In this document: positions 36,061 through 45,570 of the stretch, piece by piece
How positions within the stretch are numbered: position 1 is the stretch's first letter
Layout of the letters: every line of letters starts with the position of its first letter
From: Helicobacter rodentium ATCC 700285
Lineage (GTDB): Bacteria; Campylobacterota; Campylobacteria; Campylobacterales; Helicobacteraceae
DNA: 64,000 nt
Assembly: GCF_000687535.1 (NCBI RefSeq)
Contig: NZ_JHWC01000001.1
Location: 124,001-188,000 of the forward strand
Reading direction: 5' to 3'
Made by a program: the position numbers and the translations under genes
Notes under the pieces: model-generated
What the model was told of the DNA's origin: nothing
Seen by the model: only the letters and a program-made list of their open reading frames with translations
Databases searched by the model: none

Positions 36061-37740
36061 TTGATTGCACAGGCAAGTATTGAAATTCTCAAAAATCAAT
36101 TAGATATTTTAGAAGTAATTAGCCATTATATTGAAGTAAAAAAAATGGGTAGCAGCTACAAGGCTTGTTGCCCCTTTCATCAAGAAAAAACACCTAGCTT
36201 TGTGATTAATGCAAATAAGGGATTCTACCATTGCTTTGGTTGTGGGGCAAGTGGCGATTCTATCAAGTTTGTAATGGAATATGAAAAGCTAAGTTACATA
36301 GAAGCCATTGAAAAACTCGCACAAATCTACAATGTTACTTTGGAATATTCTAATGAAAACAAAAAAAATGATGATTTTAAAATTTTGGATTTTATGAATC
36401 AATATTATCAATCGATGCTCAATAGCGAAGTGGAATCCTATATCAAAGAGCGTGGAATCACAACAGAGCTAAAAACGCGTTTTGAGCTAGGTTATGCGCC
36501 CAATAATTATGAAATAATGGCACACATGCAACGCAACTTTATCAATCTCCAAAATGCACTCAATGTTGGGGTGCTTGGCGTAGATATAGAAAATGGCGCA
36601 AAACGTTATTATGCAAGATTGACACAGCGGCTTATTTTTCCCATTCGCTCCGCGCAAAACAAAATCATCGGCTTTGGCGGACGCACACTAGGCAATCACC
36701 CGGCAAAATACATCAATTCTCCCCAAACAAAATTATTCAATAAATCGCAAGTTCTTTATGGTTACCCACAGGCTAAAGAGAGCATTTACCGCTTAAATTC
36801 CATTATCATCACAGAGGGATATTTAGATACGATTATGTTGCATCAAGCAGGTTTTACAAACGCGGTGGCAACCTTAGGCACTGCATTAACGCGTGAGCAT
36901 TTACCTCTACTTGCAAAGGGGAATCCCAAGATTATTTTAGCCTTTGATGGCGATAATGCGGGAATGCAAGCCGCCTTTAAAGCCGCTAGTCTTTTAAGTC
37001 TAGCCAATAAAGAAGGGGGTGTTGTCCTATTTGATGGAGGATTAGACCCCGCAGATATGGTAAAAAATGGAGAAATTGAAGAGTTAAAAAGCCTGTTTGA
37101 TTCTCCCATTCCCTTGATTGATTATGTGCTAAATACGATTCTAAAGCAGTTTGATTTAAAAAATCCTGTGCAAAAAGACGCGTGTTTAAAAGAATCTTTA
37201 GCCTATCTCCACCAACTCTCACCCGTCATACAAGAGGAATATAAATCTTGGCTTGCACAACAACTCCATCTCCCCGCTCATCTGATTAAAACGCACTCTA
37301 TACAAAATTCTATCACGCAAAACCTCTATCCAAAAACCCAAAGTAGCCAGAGTGATTTCTATGGATTGGCAGAAAAAATCATCATCAAAAGCGTTTTGGA
37401 GGATAAGAATCTTTTAGATTTTGTGTTAAACTACCTAGAACCACAAATGTTTCACTCTGAAAATCTCGCATACCAAAAGCTGCTTCAAGGGCAATTAGAA
37501 TCTCCCGAATTAATTGGAATCCTATTAGATTCTAAAATCAAACCCCAAAACAAAGAAAAATTAAAACAACAAATGATTATGATTCTATACAGACATTATG
37601 ATGAGCAGAAAAAATCTCTTTTGCAAGATCATTCCCTCACATTAAGAGAAAAGGCATTCCTATTAAGAAAATACCAAAAATATTTAGACGATTTAAAAAA
37701 AGGAGACTTGATACTTTATGAAAGCACTAGCACTTTTTAG
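36061..37740 (+). CDS. dnaG: DNA primase
   Basis: The 559-residue protein starts with TTG after GGAGCGGA. It has the CHC2 zinc finger (Cys37, His40, Cys58, Cys61 in ACCPFHQEKTPSF and HCFGCGASG), the RNA polymerase-type core with GFGGRTLGNHPAKYINSP, and a TOPRIM domain with ITEGYLDTIML and ILAFDGDNAGMQAAF. It makes RNA primers for replication. The C-terminal helicase-binding part is typical in size. Confidence 0.96.
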   Translation: MIAQASIEILKNQLDILEVISHYIEVKKMGSSYKACCPFHQEKTPSFVINANKGFYHCFGCGASGDSIKFVMEYEKLSYIEAIEKLAQIYNVTLEYSNENKKNDDFKILDFMNQYYQSMLNSEVESYIKERGITTELKTRFELGYAPNNYEIMAHMQRNFINLQNALNVGVLGVDIENGAKRYYARLTQRLIFPIRSAQNKIIGFGGRTLGNHPAKYINSPQTKLFNKSQVLYGYPQAKESIYRLNSIIITEGYLDTIMLHQAGFTNAVATLGTALTREHLPLLAKGNPKIILAFDGDNAGMQAAFKAASLLSLANKEGGVVLFDGGLDPADMVKNGEIEELKSLFDSPIPLIDYVLNTILKQFDLKNPVQKDACLKESLAYLHQLSPVIQEEYKSWLAQQLHLPAHLIKTHSIQNSITQNLYPKTQSSQSDFYGLAEKIIIKSVLEDKNLLDFVLNYLEPQMFHSENLAYQKLLQGQLESPELIGILLDSKIKPQNKEKLKQQMIMILYRHYDEQKKSLLQDHSLTLREKAFLLRKYQKYLDDLKKGDLILYESTSTF

Positions 37741-38695
37741 CGGTGGGTTAGATAGCCTACTTGCCATTAAGATTATTAAAGACTTAGGAATTGAGGTTGT
37801 TGCCTTGCACTTTAACATTGGCTTTGGCGCAAAGAGCGATAAAAGCGAGATTCTGCGTCAAAGGCTAGAGCAAGTGGGTGCAGAATTAAAAATTGTAGAT
37901 ATTAGGAAACAATTTTTTGATGAGATTCTTTTTAAGCCTAAATTTGGCTATGGAAAATACTTTAATCCTTGCATTGATTGCCACGCAAATATGTTTGCAC
38001 ACGCACTAAAAATGCTAGAAAGCGAGGGAGCGAGTTTTGTCATTAGCGGAGAAGTTTTAGGGCAGCGTCCAAAAAGTCAGCGCGCAGAGGCTTTGGGGCA
38101 GGTAGAGCGTCTGTGTGGGGCAAATGGTTTGATTGTGCGCCCAATGTCAGCAAAGCTTTTACCGCCCACGATTCCAGAACAAAAAGGGTGGATTCCTAGA
38201 GAGAGCCTCCTTGATATTAGCGGTAGAGGGCGGAATCGGCAGTTAGAATTAGTAGAAAAATATGGCATTACTTACTATGAGCGTCCCGGTGGTGGTTGTC
38301 TGCTTACAGAAACTTCTGTTGCAAATAAAATTAAAGACATTCAAGCGCATCGTGAAGTTGTGTTTGAGGATATGGAGCTTGTGAAGTTTGGGAGGTATTT
38401 GATTCTACCAGATGGTGCGCGTTGCGTGATTGCTAGAAATGAGGAAGAGAATCAAAAGCTAAATTTCTATCACCCCAAAATGAGTAAAATTGAATTACTA
38501 GATTGCATAGGACCTTTGGGTTTAGTAGAAAAGGACGCGAGTGCGCAGGATAAAAGCCTTGCTATCTCACTTACCCTGCTTTATGGCAAAGCACAAGCCA
38601 ACCAACCCTACAAAGTGCGCTTTGAGGGAAGTGAAATAGAATCTATTGCTTTTGAAAGCAAAGAAAAAGCAAAACAATTTTTAATAAAGGAATGA
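37718..38695 (+). CDS. PP-loop ATPase related to tRNA thiolation enzymes
   Basis: A 325-residue protein. The N-terminal PP-loop SGGLDSLLA and a CxxC site (NPCIDCH, near residue 88) suggest adenylation chemistry coupled to sulfur transfer, as in ThiI/MnmA-like enzymes. A glycine-rich segment YYERPGGGCLLTE is also seen. It overlaps the end of dnaG by 23 bp. A homologue follows dnaG in H. pylori as far as I recall. The tRNA or other substrate is not known. Confidence 0.8.
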   Translation: MKALALFSGGLDSLLAIKIIKDLGIEVVALHFNIGFGAKSDKSEILRQRLEQVGAELKIVDIRKQFFDEILFKPKFGYGKYFNPCIDCHANMFAHALKMLESEGASFVISGEVLGQRPKSQRAEALGQVERLCGANGLIVRPMSAKLLPPTIPEQKGWIPRESLLDISGRGRNRQLELVEKYGITYYERPGGGCLLTETSVANKIKDIQAHREVVFEDMELVKFGRYLILPDGARCVIARNEEENQKLNFYHPKMSKIELLDCIGPLGLVEKDASAQDKSLAISLTLLYGKAQANQPYKVRFEGSEIESIAFESKEKAKQFLIKE

Positions 38696-39306
38696 GAATG
38701 AAACAAGAATTTTTGGATATTGTTAAAGCGCGTTATTCTTGCAGGAATTTTAAGGATTCTGCAATCAAACAAGAGGATTTAGAATATATCTTAGAAGCAG
38801 GTCGTCTTTCCCCTAGCTCACTTGGTTTAGAGCCGTGGAGATTCTATATAGTCCAAGACAAAAACAAAAAAGCAGATATTGCTGCCATTGCAAACCACCA
38901 AAGCCAAGTGGCAAACTGCGGAGCTATCCTTATCATTACCGCTCGTCTTGACTTTGGAGAATATTTTATCCCCAAACTAGAATCGCGTAAGTTGCCACAA
39001 GCAGAAATCAATAAAAGAATCTCTCTTTACAAGCCTTTCATTGATAATATGAATCAAGAGCAAAAATTACATTATGCAAGAGAACAGGTTTTTTTAGCGT
39101 TGGGCAATTTAGCAAATGCTACAAGTGCTTTAGGGCTTGGAAGTTGTATTGTCGGTGGATTTGATTCCAATAAGCTAGATGAATATCTAAAATTAGACAC
39201 CACAAAGGAACAAAGTGCGATTCTACTAGTCATTGGAGAAAAAACTTCTGATGAGATTCCACAAAAGATACGTAATGCTAAAGAAGAAATAATCAAATTC
39301 CTATAA
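38692..39306 (+). CDS. nitroreductase-family NAD(P)H oxidoreductase
   Basis: The 204-residue flavoprotein has the nitroreductase start [12 protein letters not shown], the FMN-binding [14 protein letters not shown] segment and a [12 protein letters not shown] region near the C-terminus. It belongs with RdxA/FrxA-like enzymes that reduce nitro compounds and quinones. The ATG at 38692 overlaps the previous stop; the ATG at 38698 has better spacing from AAGGA and may be the true start. Confidence 0.9.
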   Translation: MRMKQEFLDIVKARYSCRNFKDSAIKQEDLEYILEAGRLSPSSLGLEPWRFYIVQDKNKKADIAAIANHQSQVANCGAILIITARLDFGEYFIPKLESRKLPQAEINKRISLYKPFIDNMNQEQKLHYAREQVFLALGNLANATSALGLGSCIVGGFDSNKLDEYLKLDTTKEQSAILLVIGEKTSDEIPQKIRNAKEEIIKFL

Positions 39307-39336
39307 TCTTTCAAGTAAAATTTTGTTACTTTTAGA

Positions 39337-39342
39337 TATAAT
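39337..39342 (+). promoter_or_regulatory. -10 element for tlpD
   Basis: A perfect TATAAT preceded by TTTAGA lies about 53 bp before the tlpD ATG. Confidence 0.5.
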
Positions 39343-39394
39343 AAGCGAATTTTTATCTAAAAATACAAGCAAATTTACACTTAAAGGACAATCA

Positions 39395-40498
39395 ATGTTT
39401 AGCAATGCAAAAAAGGAGCAAGAGCTTATAGCAGAGAACAGGACATTACATTCAAAAATTGAACAACTTGAAAATGCCCTGCGCAAATGTGTAGAAGAAA
39501 AAGAGGAGCATAAAACATTGCTTGAAAAATTCAAAGCAAATGAAGTTCACACAAAGACATTTGATAAAATCTTGGATATGCTTACCAATTCGTCTTCTAA
39601 ACATTTAAAAATCTTGCAAGATAACTTTGCTTCCTCTGTTGAAATGTTGCAAGAAGCAAAAAAAACTTCATCAGAAAGTGCCCAACAAACAAAATCTCTT
39701 GAAGAAGGAATCACAAATAGCGTCTCCAATGTGACAGAAAAGCTCAATAGCCTACAAACAATGATTCAACAAGTGTATCAAGATTTGGATTCTATCTCTA
39801 ATGTTATCAATCTTATCACAGATGTTAGCGATCAAACCAACTTATTAGCATTAAATGCAGCAATTGAAGCGGCACGCGCGGGGGAACACGGAAGAGGATT
39901 CGCAGTTGTTGCCGATGAGGTGCGAAAACTCGCTGAACGCGCACAAAAGGCAACCAAAGAGATTGAAATGAATATTCAAGTGGTTCGCCAAAATTTCTCT
40001 GAAGTCCAAGTTTTCACAGAGGAAATGGTAGATGAGATGCAACATGTCAATGGGGAGGTTGAAAAGTTTGTTGAAGTAGGAGAAGCTTCTATGAATGTAA
40101 GACTAAATTCCGCAAATGTCTTGGACACAACTTTCATTGGGCTTGTAAAACTAGACCACTTGCTATTCAAAATCAATGGATACAAAGCAATCATCAATGA
40201 TGATAAAGAAATCACACTCGCAAACCATCACGATTGCAGACTTGGTAAATGGTATGAAACAGGCAATGGCAAGGAAATGTTTAGCCGATTGCCAAGCTAT
40301 GGCGAATTAGAAACACCACACGACAATGTGCATACCTCATTTAGAGAGGCAATTGATTTATTCAGAAGCAAAGGCTTACTAGAATCAAGTGAGGAAATTT
40401 TATCTTTACTCACCGCAGGTGAAGTTGCTTCAGATGAAGTAGTAGATACATTAGATAAAATTTTGGACGAAAAAGTTACCGCAAGAAACAATACTTAA
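39395..40498 (+). CDS. tlpD: TlpD-like soluble chemoreceptor with CZB zinc-binding domain
   Basis: I chose the ATG at 39395 (367 residues), which has AAAGGA 6 bp upstream and begins a hydrophilic protein. The longer frame from 39323 adds 24 residues over the promoter. The protein has no membrane helix. It has an N-terminal coiled coil, the methyl-accepting signalling hairpin ([40 protein letters not shown]) and a C-terminal CZB domain with the [13 protein letters not shown] motif and a later HDNVH. TlpD of H. pylori has this architecture and senses oxidants and energy state in the cytoplasm. A terminator hairpin follows. Confidence 0.92.
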   Translation: MFSNAKKEQELIAENRTLHSKIEQLENALRKCVEEKEEHKTLLEKFKANEVHTKTFDKILDMLTNSSSKHLKILQDNFASSVEMLQEAKKTSSESAQQTKSLEEGITNSVSNVTEKLNSLQTMIQQVYQDLDSISNVINLITDVSDQTNLLALNAAIEAARAGEHGRGFAVVADEVRKLAERAQKATKEIEMNIQVVRQNFSEVQVFTEEMVDEMQHVNGEVEKFVEVGEASMNVRLNSANVLDTTFIGLVKLDHLLFKINGYKAIINDDKEITLANHHDCRLGKWYETGNGKEMFSRLPSYGELETPHDNVHTSFREAIDLFRSKGLLESSEEILSLLTAGEVASDEVVDTLDKILDEKVTARNNT

Positions 40499-40508
40499 GA
40501 ATAAACCA

Positions 40509-40541
40509 TTTGGCATTATCGCTTCGTGCGATTCTGCCAAA
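40509..40541 (+). terminator. hairpin terminator after tlpD
   Basis: TTTGGCA and TGCCAAA pair around an inner ATCGC/GCGAT stem with a TTCGT loop. A CTATTTTTAT stretch follows on the plus strand. It sits between the convergent tlpD and the 40548-41129 gene and may act on both. Confidence 0.65.
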
Positions 40542-40547
40542 CTATTT

Positions 40548-41129
40548 TTATCGCCCAAATAGCCCTTTAAAAGAGTTTGGATCAAAGTTTTCAAAGTCAA
40601 ATTCTTGTGTATTTTGCGCACCAAGTGGCAAACTTGCTTTTTCAATCAATCCGCTAATTTGTTGCATTTTTTGCATAATTTCATTATGCTTATTTGTTAG
40701 GTTCTCACCAATAGAACCCTCCATTTGACTTGGCATAGGCAAAGAAAGTGCAACATTTTCTCCTGCAAGACTTAATGTAAGCTCTCTACCAAATAGAGAT
40801 TCTCCCTTGAATTGAGCAGCTTTGGCTGTGTTATCTAATTGCGCTAAATCCTCTCCACTACTTTTGATTTGATTTCCTAAACCGCTTAATGTCATATCTG
40901 CAATCTGCATTGCGCCAATCATTTCATTTGCACCTTTTACACCATCACTAAACTTACGAATCGCTAAAGCAGTTTGCGACAAATTTGGCAATTCTTGCAC
41001 TTCTTGAGTGTTTTTGGATTCTATATTTTGTGTTTGGGATTCTTGAGTGGGCATTGTTGGTTTTAAAGCCTCCACTTGAGAATTTGGATAAACTTTCCCG
41101 ATTCCATAGGGATTTACTGATGACAGCAT
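40548..41129 (-). CDS. RpoN-promoted hypothetical protein, possibly flagellar
   Basis: A 193-residue hydrophilic protein with no signal peptide or membrane helix. The N-terminus is Gln/Thr/Glu-rich. Residues about 48-80 (NLSQTALAIRKFSDGVKGAN, then EMIGAMQIADMTLSGLGNQI) are weakly like flagellin N-terminal helices. The C-terminus is Asn/Phe-rich. A sigma-54 promoter stands just upstream (41158-41176), as for middle and late flagellar genes in this group. A filament, rod or co-exported protein is plausible, but I recognise no family. Confidence 0.75.
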   Translation of the reverse strand: MLSSVNPYGIGKVYPNSQVEALKPTMPTQESQTQNIESKNTQEVQELPNLSQTALAIRKFSDGVKGANEMIGAMQIADMTLSGLGNQIKSSGEDLAQLDNTAKAAQFKGESLFGRELTLSLAGENVALSLPMPSQMEGSIGENLTNKHNEIMQKMQQISGLIEKASLPLGAQNTQEFDFENFDPNSFKGLFGR

Positions 41130-41157
41130 TTAAACTCCTTTTAAAATTTTAAAATTG

Positions 41158-41176
41158 AAAAGCATTTATCATTCCA
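41158..41176 (-). promoter_or_regulatory. sigma-54 (RpoN) promoter for the 193-residue gene
   Basis: The minus strand reads TGGAATGATAAATGCTTTT. The -24 GG and -12 GC are separated by exactly 10 bases, as in the RpoN consensus, and the TTT tract after GC matches Campylobacterota RpoN sites. The start codon is about 29 bp downstream, with AAAGGAG before it. Confidence 0.75.
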
Positions 41177-41299
41177 CTTTTAAAAATAGATTTTCACTTG
41201 TTATTTTTTATCTCCACAAAAAAATTTCAAATTCTCTTGACAATCCACAAAACTAAATCAACCCTAAAAAATTCCATTACAAAAATTTTTATATGCTAG

Positions 41300-41556
41300 A
41301 TTGCAGATTGCTTCGTCATTTCATTCCTCGCAATGACAGAAGTGGGAGACACAATGATGAGGTAGTTTGCTTTTCGTCATTATAGAGAAAATTTGAAAAA
41401 TTTTCGCGGCAATCTATAATGCGGAATCTCATTTGTAAAGCTTCCATTGTAAAATTTTCTATATGCTTGATTATGGATTGCTTCGGCTTCGCCTCGCAAG
41501 GACGCATAGATTCTCTGTTGTTGCGAGAGATTCGTTAGAATCTCATAACAATCCAT
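41300..41556. repeat. cluster of palindromic repeat units
   Basis: Units lie at 41300-41337 (inverted), 41375-41429, 41470-41504 (inverted) and a degenerate 41519-41556. The units at 41375 and 41470 form a 130-bp composite around the linker TTGTAAAGCTTCCATTGTAA and following bases up to CTATATGCTTG. The same linker, in either orientation, is seen at 32534-32578 and 51510-51554. The rest of 41130-41707 shows no gene. Confidence 0.85.
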
Positions 41557-41707
41557 ACTCTTGTCTATTGCCTTAAACTTTGCAATTCCAAACCTTTAGG
41601 ATTCCATTCGTTTAACATAAATACAATTTGACAATCTTTTACAAAAAAGAGGAGGAGTATTTTTAAATGCTTTGCTCTGTATCCATAAACCTTATGGCTC
41701 TAGCTCA

Positions 41708-41908
41708 TCAGCATTTATTTCTTCCAGCACCATATTTGGCTTCCATTGCTTCTTTGAAAAATTCCCTCTGTGTTTTTGGAATCTTATCAGGGTGGTTTTG
41801 CCGCATATGCTCCACATATTTATCATAACTTGGCATACCCACGAGCAAATGAAAGAATCTATCAGATTTTTTATAAAGTGCTTTTAAGGTTGCAATAATT
41901 CTTTTCAT
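41708..41908 (-). CDS. YbdD/YjiX-family short protein, CstA partner
   Basis: The 66-residue protein has the YbdD/YjiX core GMPSYDKYVEHMRQNHPDK, then REFFKEAMEAKYG and a C-terminal Cys. Small proteins of this family are encoded next to CstA/BtsT transporters and are thought to support pyruvate or peptide uptake. Here it follows cstA on the same strand but about 460 bp away, with a probable terminator between, so it may have its own promoter. Confidence 0.88.
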   Translation of the reverse strand: MKRIIATLKALYKKSDRFFHLLVGMPSYDKYVEHMRQNHPDKIPKTQREFFKEAMEAKYGAGRNKC

Positions 41909-42014
41909 ATAATATCCTTAAATTCACATTGTAAGGTATTTATGATTAAAAAAATATAAGAAAAAGATATAAAAGGAATGCAGTAGATAAATGAGTATAA
42001 ATCCCACAAGGGAT

Positions 42015-42171
42015 TTATTTTGTTGCCTCATCAAGTTTTTTATTTACCTTAGCCTTTTGCAGTCTTAACCGCTTCATTCTTAATGTTTTACCACATCGTT
42101 ATTCTCATTGCTATAATTCCTAAAGTTGTAAGCATTGCAACCAAACTAACAGAAAATATAAATTTTATCAA
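42015..42171 (-). pseudogene. possible remnant of a small membrane-protein gene
   Basis: On the minus strand a hydrophobic helix reads IKFIFSVSLVAMLTTLGIIA and is soon cut by a TAA at 42088. In the same frame NEAVKTAKG follows, and after a one-base shift KVNKKLDEATK ends at a TAA (42015). The pieces would make one membrane-anchored helical protein. The final stop overlaps a 9-bp perfect hairpin (ATAAATCCC/GGGATTTAT, 41997-42018). Nothing else in 41909-42331 looks coding. This is a weak call. Confidence 0.3.
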
Positions 42172-42331
42172 AATATTTCAAAGATTGTCCGCAAAACAAG
42201 AGAAACAAAAGAGATTTTACAGCCTGATTTAGCACTAAAAATTGGTATAAAGTCAGTGTCTTTTTATTCAAATTGTGAATGTTGTAGAGAAAGTATTAGA
42301 TGTGGATATATGCAGCTTTTTAAAAGCATAG

Positions 42332-42361
42332 AATCCAAAAGGAGAAAAACCCCTTTGGATT
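42332..42361 (-). terminator. terminator after cstA
   Basis: On the minus strand AATCCAAAGGGG and CCTTTTGGATT pair around a TTTTTCT loop, starting 9 bp after the cstA stop. A CTATGCTTTTT stretch follows. Confidence 0.6.
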
Positions 42362-42369
42362 TATAAATT

Positions 42370-44487
42370 TTAGCCGTGTGCGGCAACTTTTCCTTCATAT
42401 TTGCTTGCTTCTTCATAGGGAGATTCCGCAAGTGGAATATCCATTTCACCCTTTGTCGCTTTAAGACAAATGCGAATTGTTTGAATTAAAATCAAGCAAG
42501 TTACAAACATAAAGAATGCACAAAGCCCCGCATTTACCAAGTTGTTTGTCGCAATAGTGGCGAATCTCTCTGCTAATACTGGATCTGTAGCCTCTGCGGC
42601 TTTTGCGCTATTGATTTGCCAAAGCGCAATATGACTTACTGCATCATGCACTCTCTCTCCATTTGCAGGAAGAAGCTTTAAGATACCCGCATAAAGCGTT
42701 GTAATCAAAACCCAAGCAGCAGGTAAAATCACAACCCAAGCTTGTTTTGCTTTGCCCATTTTAAAAAGCACTGCAATCACAAGCAAGAGTGCCATACCTG
42801 CAAGCATTTGATTGGATACGCCAAAGAGTGTCCAAAGAGATTTTACACCCCCTTGTGGGTCTGTGATTCCTTGATAGAGGATATAACCCCAACCCGCAAC
42901 ACAAATCAAAGTCGCAATCACACCCCAAAACATAGATTGAATATTCCCAATTGGAGCATACACATTACCCAAAACATCTTGCACCATAAAGCGTCCTGCT
43001 CTGGTTCCCGCATCAACCGCAGTTAAAATAAACAAAGCTTCAAACAAGATTGCAAAGTGATACCAAAATGCAGTAGAACCTTGATTAAACAAAGGCACTT
43101 CAGAAATGATAGTAGCAAGTCCAATCGCAAAAGTTGGCGCACCCCCTGTTCTACTTAAAATACTATTTTCACCAATTTCTGTTGCTTTATTTAAAATCTC
43201 CTCTGGTGTAATCACAAAACCAAAACTATTAATGGTTTGTGCTGCAACCGCTGCAGCTTGAGTTACATCAGTAATTCCTGTTGTTCCTAGTCCTGCTGGA
43301 GCAACATTGATAGAAAAATATAATCCCGGAGTTAAGATACACGCAGCAATCAAAGCCATAACTGCAACTGCAGATTCCATAACCATAGAACCATAACCCA
43401 CCATTCTTGCGTGAGATTCTTTTTCTAACATTTTTGGAGTTGTTCCACTTGAAATTAATGCGTGGAATCCACTAATCGCTCCACAAGCAATCGTAATAAA
43501 GAGGAATGGGAAAAGCTGCCCACTAAAGACAGGTCCTGTGCCATCAACAAATTTCGTAATGCTTGGAAATTGAATATCAGGTGCTACAATCAAGATTCCT
43601 GCCGCCATCAAAACAATGACGCCGATTTTCAAAAATGTGCTTAAATAATCGCGTGGAGCAAGCAAAAACCACACAGGAAGAATTGCTGCAACAAAACCAT
43701 AACCAATCATAATGTAAGTCAATGTAACGGGAGTAAGCGTAAAAATTGCAGATAAAGTTGGGTTTTCTGCAACTGCTTGTCCATAGTATAAAGCAAGAAT
43801 CAATAACACAAATCCGATAATACTTGCTTCACCAATTTTTCCCGGACGCAAAAAGCGCATATGGATTCCCATATAAATCGCAATCGGAATCGTCATCGCA
43901 ATCGTAAATAATCCCCAAGGAGACTCTGCTAAAGCATTCACAACAACCAATGCCAAAATTGCAATAATCAACATCATAATGCCTAAGATTCCAATCATTG
44001 CAATACTTCCAACGCCTTTACCGAGTTCTAACTTGATAATCTCGCCAAGTGATTTTCCGTTGCGACGCATAGAAATAAACAAAACCGTGAAGTCATGCAC
44101 TGCACCCGCTAACACAACCCCGACAACAATCCAAATCATTCCGGGCAAATATCCCATTTGCGCAGCAAGGATTGGACCCACAAGAGGACCAGCCCCCGCA
44201 ATCGCTGCAAAATGGTGTCCAAATAAAACAATTTTGTTCGTTGGACAAAAATCGCGTCCGTCATTCATCGTGAGTGCAGGAGTTGCACGATTATCGTCTA
44301 ACCCCAAAACTTTTTCTGCTATATATTTAGAGTAGAATCTGTAACCAATCATATAGATACACACTGCAGCCACTACAATCCAAACAGCAGAGATTGTCTC
44401 GCCTTGATGTAATGCTAAAACACCAAAGCCCCAAGCACCAATAAAGGCGATAATCGCCCAACCAATCATACTTAAAACTTTATTCAT
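42370..44487 (-). CDS. cstA: CstA-family carbon starvation / pyruvate-peptide transporter
   Basis: The protein has 705 residues from the ATG at 44487, which has a strong GGAAGGAG; the in-frame start at 44508 has none. About 16-18 membrane helices are predicted. CstA motifs include IYMIGYRFYSKYIAEKVLGL, the GHHFAAIAGAGPLVGPILAA segment, AGAVHDFTVLF and GAISGFHALISSGTTPKM. Relatives take up pyruvate or peptides. A YbdD-type partner lies downstream. Confidence 0.95.
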   Translation of the reverse strand: MNKVLSMIGWAIIAFIGAWGFGVLALHQGETISAVWIVVAAVCIYMIGYRFYSKYIAEKVLGLDDNRATPALTMNDGRDFCPTNKIVLFGHHFAAIAGAGPLVGPILAAQMGYLPGMIWIVVGVVLAGAVHDFTVLFISMRRNGKSLGEIIKLELGKGVGSIAMIGILGIMMLIIAILALVVVNALAESPWGLFTIAMTIPIAIYMGIHMRFLRPGKIGEASIIGFVLLILALYYGQAVAENPTLSAIFTLTPVTLTYIMIGYGFVAAILPVWFLLAPRDYLSTFLKIGVIVLMAAGILIVAPDIQFPSITKFVDGTGPVFSGQLFPFLFITIACGAISGFHALISSGTTPKMLEKESHARMVGYGSMVMESAVAVMALIAACILTPGLYFSINVAPAGLGTTGITDVTQAAAVAAQTINSFGFVITPEEILNKATEIGENSILSRTGGAPTFAIGLATIISEVPLFNQGSTAFWYHFAILFEALFILTAVDAGTRAGRFMVQDVLGNVYAPIGNIQSMFWGVIATLICVAGWGYILYQGITDPQGGVKSLWTLFGVSNQMLAGMALLLVIAVLFKMGKAKQAWVVILPAAWVLITTLYAGILKLLPANGERVHDAVSHIALWQINSAKAAEATDPVLAERFATIATNNLVNAGLCAFFMFVTCLILIQTIRICLKATKGEMDIPLAESPYEEASKYEGKVAAHG

Positions 44488-44659
44488 AAAGCTCCTTCCT
44501 AAATCCAATTCGTGCTACCTAAGAGCAAAACCATTATACATTGGATTCCACAGCATATCCATTAAATTTAAATATTATTTTTCCATTTTGCAACATTTTG
44601 TAAAAAACTCTTTTTAAATGTTAAATTTTTACCCATTTTCAAGTGAGATAGAATTTCTA

Positions 44660-44905
44660 ATGTCAATAAAGTTATACTTACAGACACATATAACATAGAA
44701 TATTAAAACAGATATATTCAGAGAAGTTGAGGGGAGTAGAGAACATAAACATTACACTGATTTTATGCTTAATAATATAGTGTTTAGGTGCGGTGGGGAT
44801 TATATTTTTAAAGATGGGGATTGTGTTGTTTTAAACGCAATATCCACAAAAAAAGGGATTCTATCAAGTTGCAAATTGCAAAAATATTACAAGAGGATTC
44901 TTTAA
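44660..44905 (+). pseudogene. possible small gene interrupted by TAG
   Basis: An ATG at 44660 opens a frame with a TAG at 44696 and then continues for 68 more codons to a TAA at 44903. The later part includes HKHYTDFMLNNIVFRCGGDY and IFKDGDCVVLNA, which looks protein-like. A second ATG at 44765 could start a 46-residue product. No family is recognised. Apart from this and the next gene, 44488-45180 shows only AT-rich DNA. Confidence 0.25.
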
Positions 44906-44921
44906 AAATGATTTTTTATTT

Positions 44922-45149
44922 ATGGAAGTAATATTGATATTAATTATAGTTGCTCCTTTTTTCGTTTGTATTGCGGCTTGTATTGGTAGTGGTATTTGGT
45001 GGTTTATGTTTGATACTTTTCCTTTTAAAATAACTTTTTTAATATTTTACGCCTTGCTCTTTTTGAAAATAGGCTTTAACTCTATAAACAATTTTAAAGA
45101 ATCAAGAGCTGTTAAAAACTACCCCATAGAAAATTTAGAAGATAGTTAA
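44922..45149 (+). CDS. small hypothetical membrane protein
   Basis: A 75-residue frame with two strongly hydrophobic helices (about 3-27 and 35-52) and a charged tail. The Shine-Dalgarno is poor. No family is recognised. It lies alone between cstA and the repeat cluster before hemE, which suggests accessory DNA. Confidence 0.4.
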   Translation: MEVILILIIVAPFFVCIAACIGSGIWWFMFDTFPFKITFLIFYALLFLKIGFNSINNFKESRAVKNYPIENLEDS

Positions 45150-45180
45150 ACTCCTGTCCTTGCGGGATTCTACCCACTTC

Positions 45181-45520
45181 GTCATTGCGAGAATACGTGG
45201 CATTCGTGGCAATTTATCATTTAAATTTACAAGAATACAAGACAATGAAATCGCAAAACTTGGAAAGTTGCTTGAAACTTAAGATTCCATTGCTTGTTTT
45301 TTGTATGCTAGATTTGGATTGCCACGAAACACTGGGTGTTTCTCGCAATGACAAAAAACAAACCATTGCGTCATTGCGAGAAGTTGGCACAACTTCGTGG
45401 CAATCTATAATAAAGCCTCCTTTGGGATTCCATTGTTTTTTAAAATATAGAATCGTAAAGCTTGTTTTATGCGAAATAACAGATTGCTTTATCTCTCACC
45501 GCTTCGTTCCCCGCAATGAC
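45181..45520. repeat. cluster of palindromic repeat units
   Basis: Units lie at 45181-45220, 45311-45352 (inverted), 45369-45411 and 45480-45520 (inverted). They alternate in direction, giving two composites (45181-45352 and 45369-45520). Inner palindromes differ between units, for example GAAACAC/GTGTTTC at 45326-45342 and GAAGTT/AACTTC at 45380-45395. The cluster fills the gap between the small membrane gene and the 3' end of hemE. Confidence 0.85.
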
Positions 45521-45570
45521 ACAGAATCCCCTCTTTAGATTCCACCTTATTGTTATAACAACGCAATAGC

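Noticed and set aside
42118-42366. Plus-strand frame with CKHC and CECC clusters opposite the cstA terminator
   Set aside because: It has no start codon in a sensible place and runs through the terminator stem of cstA.
45185-45538. 117-codon plus-strand frame
   Set aside because: It lies wholly in the palindromic repeat cluster and its product is a translation of the repeat units.
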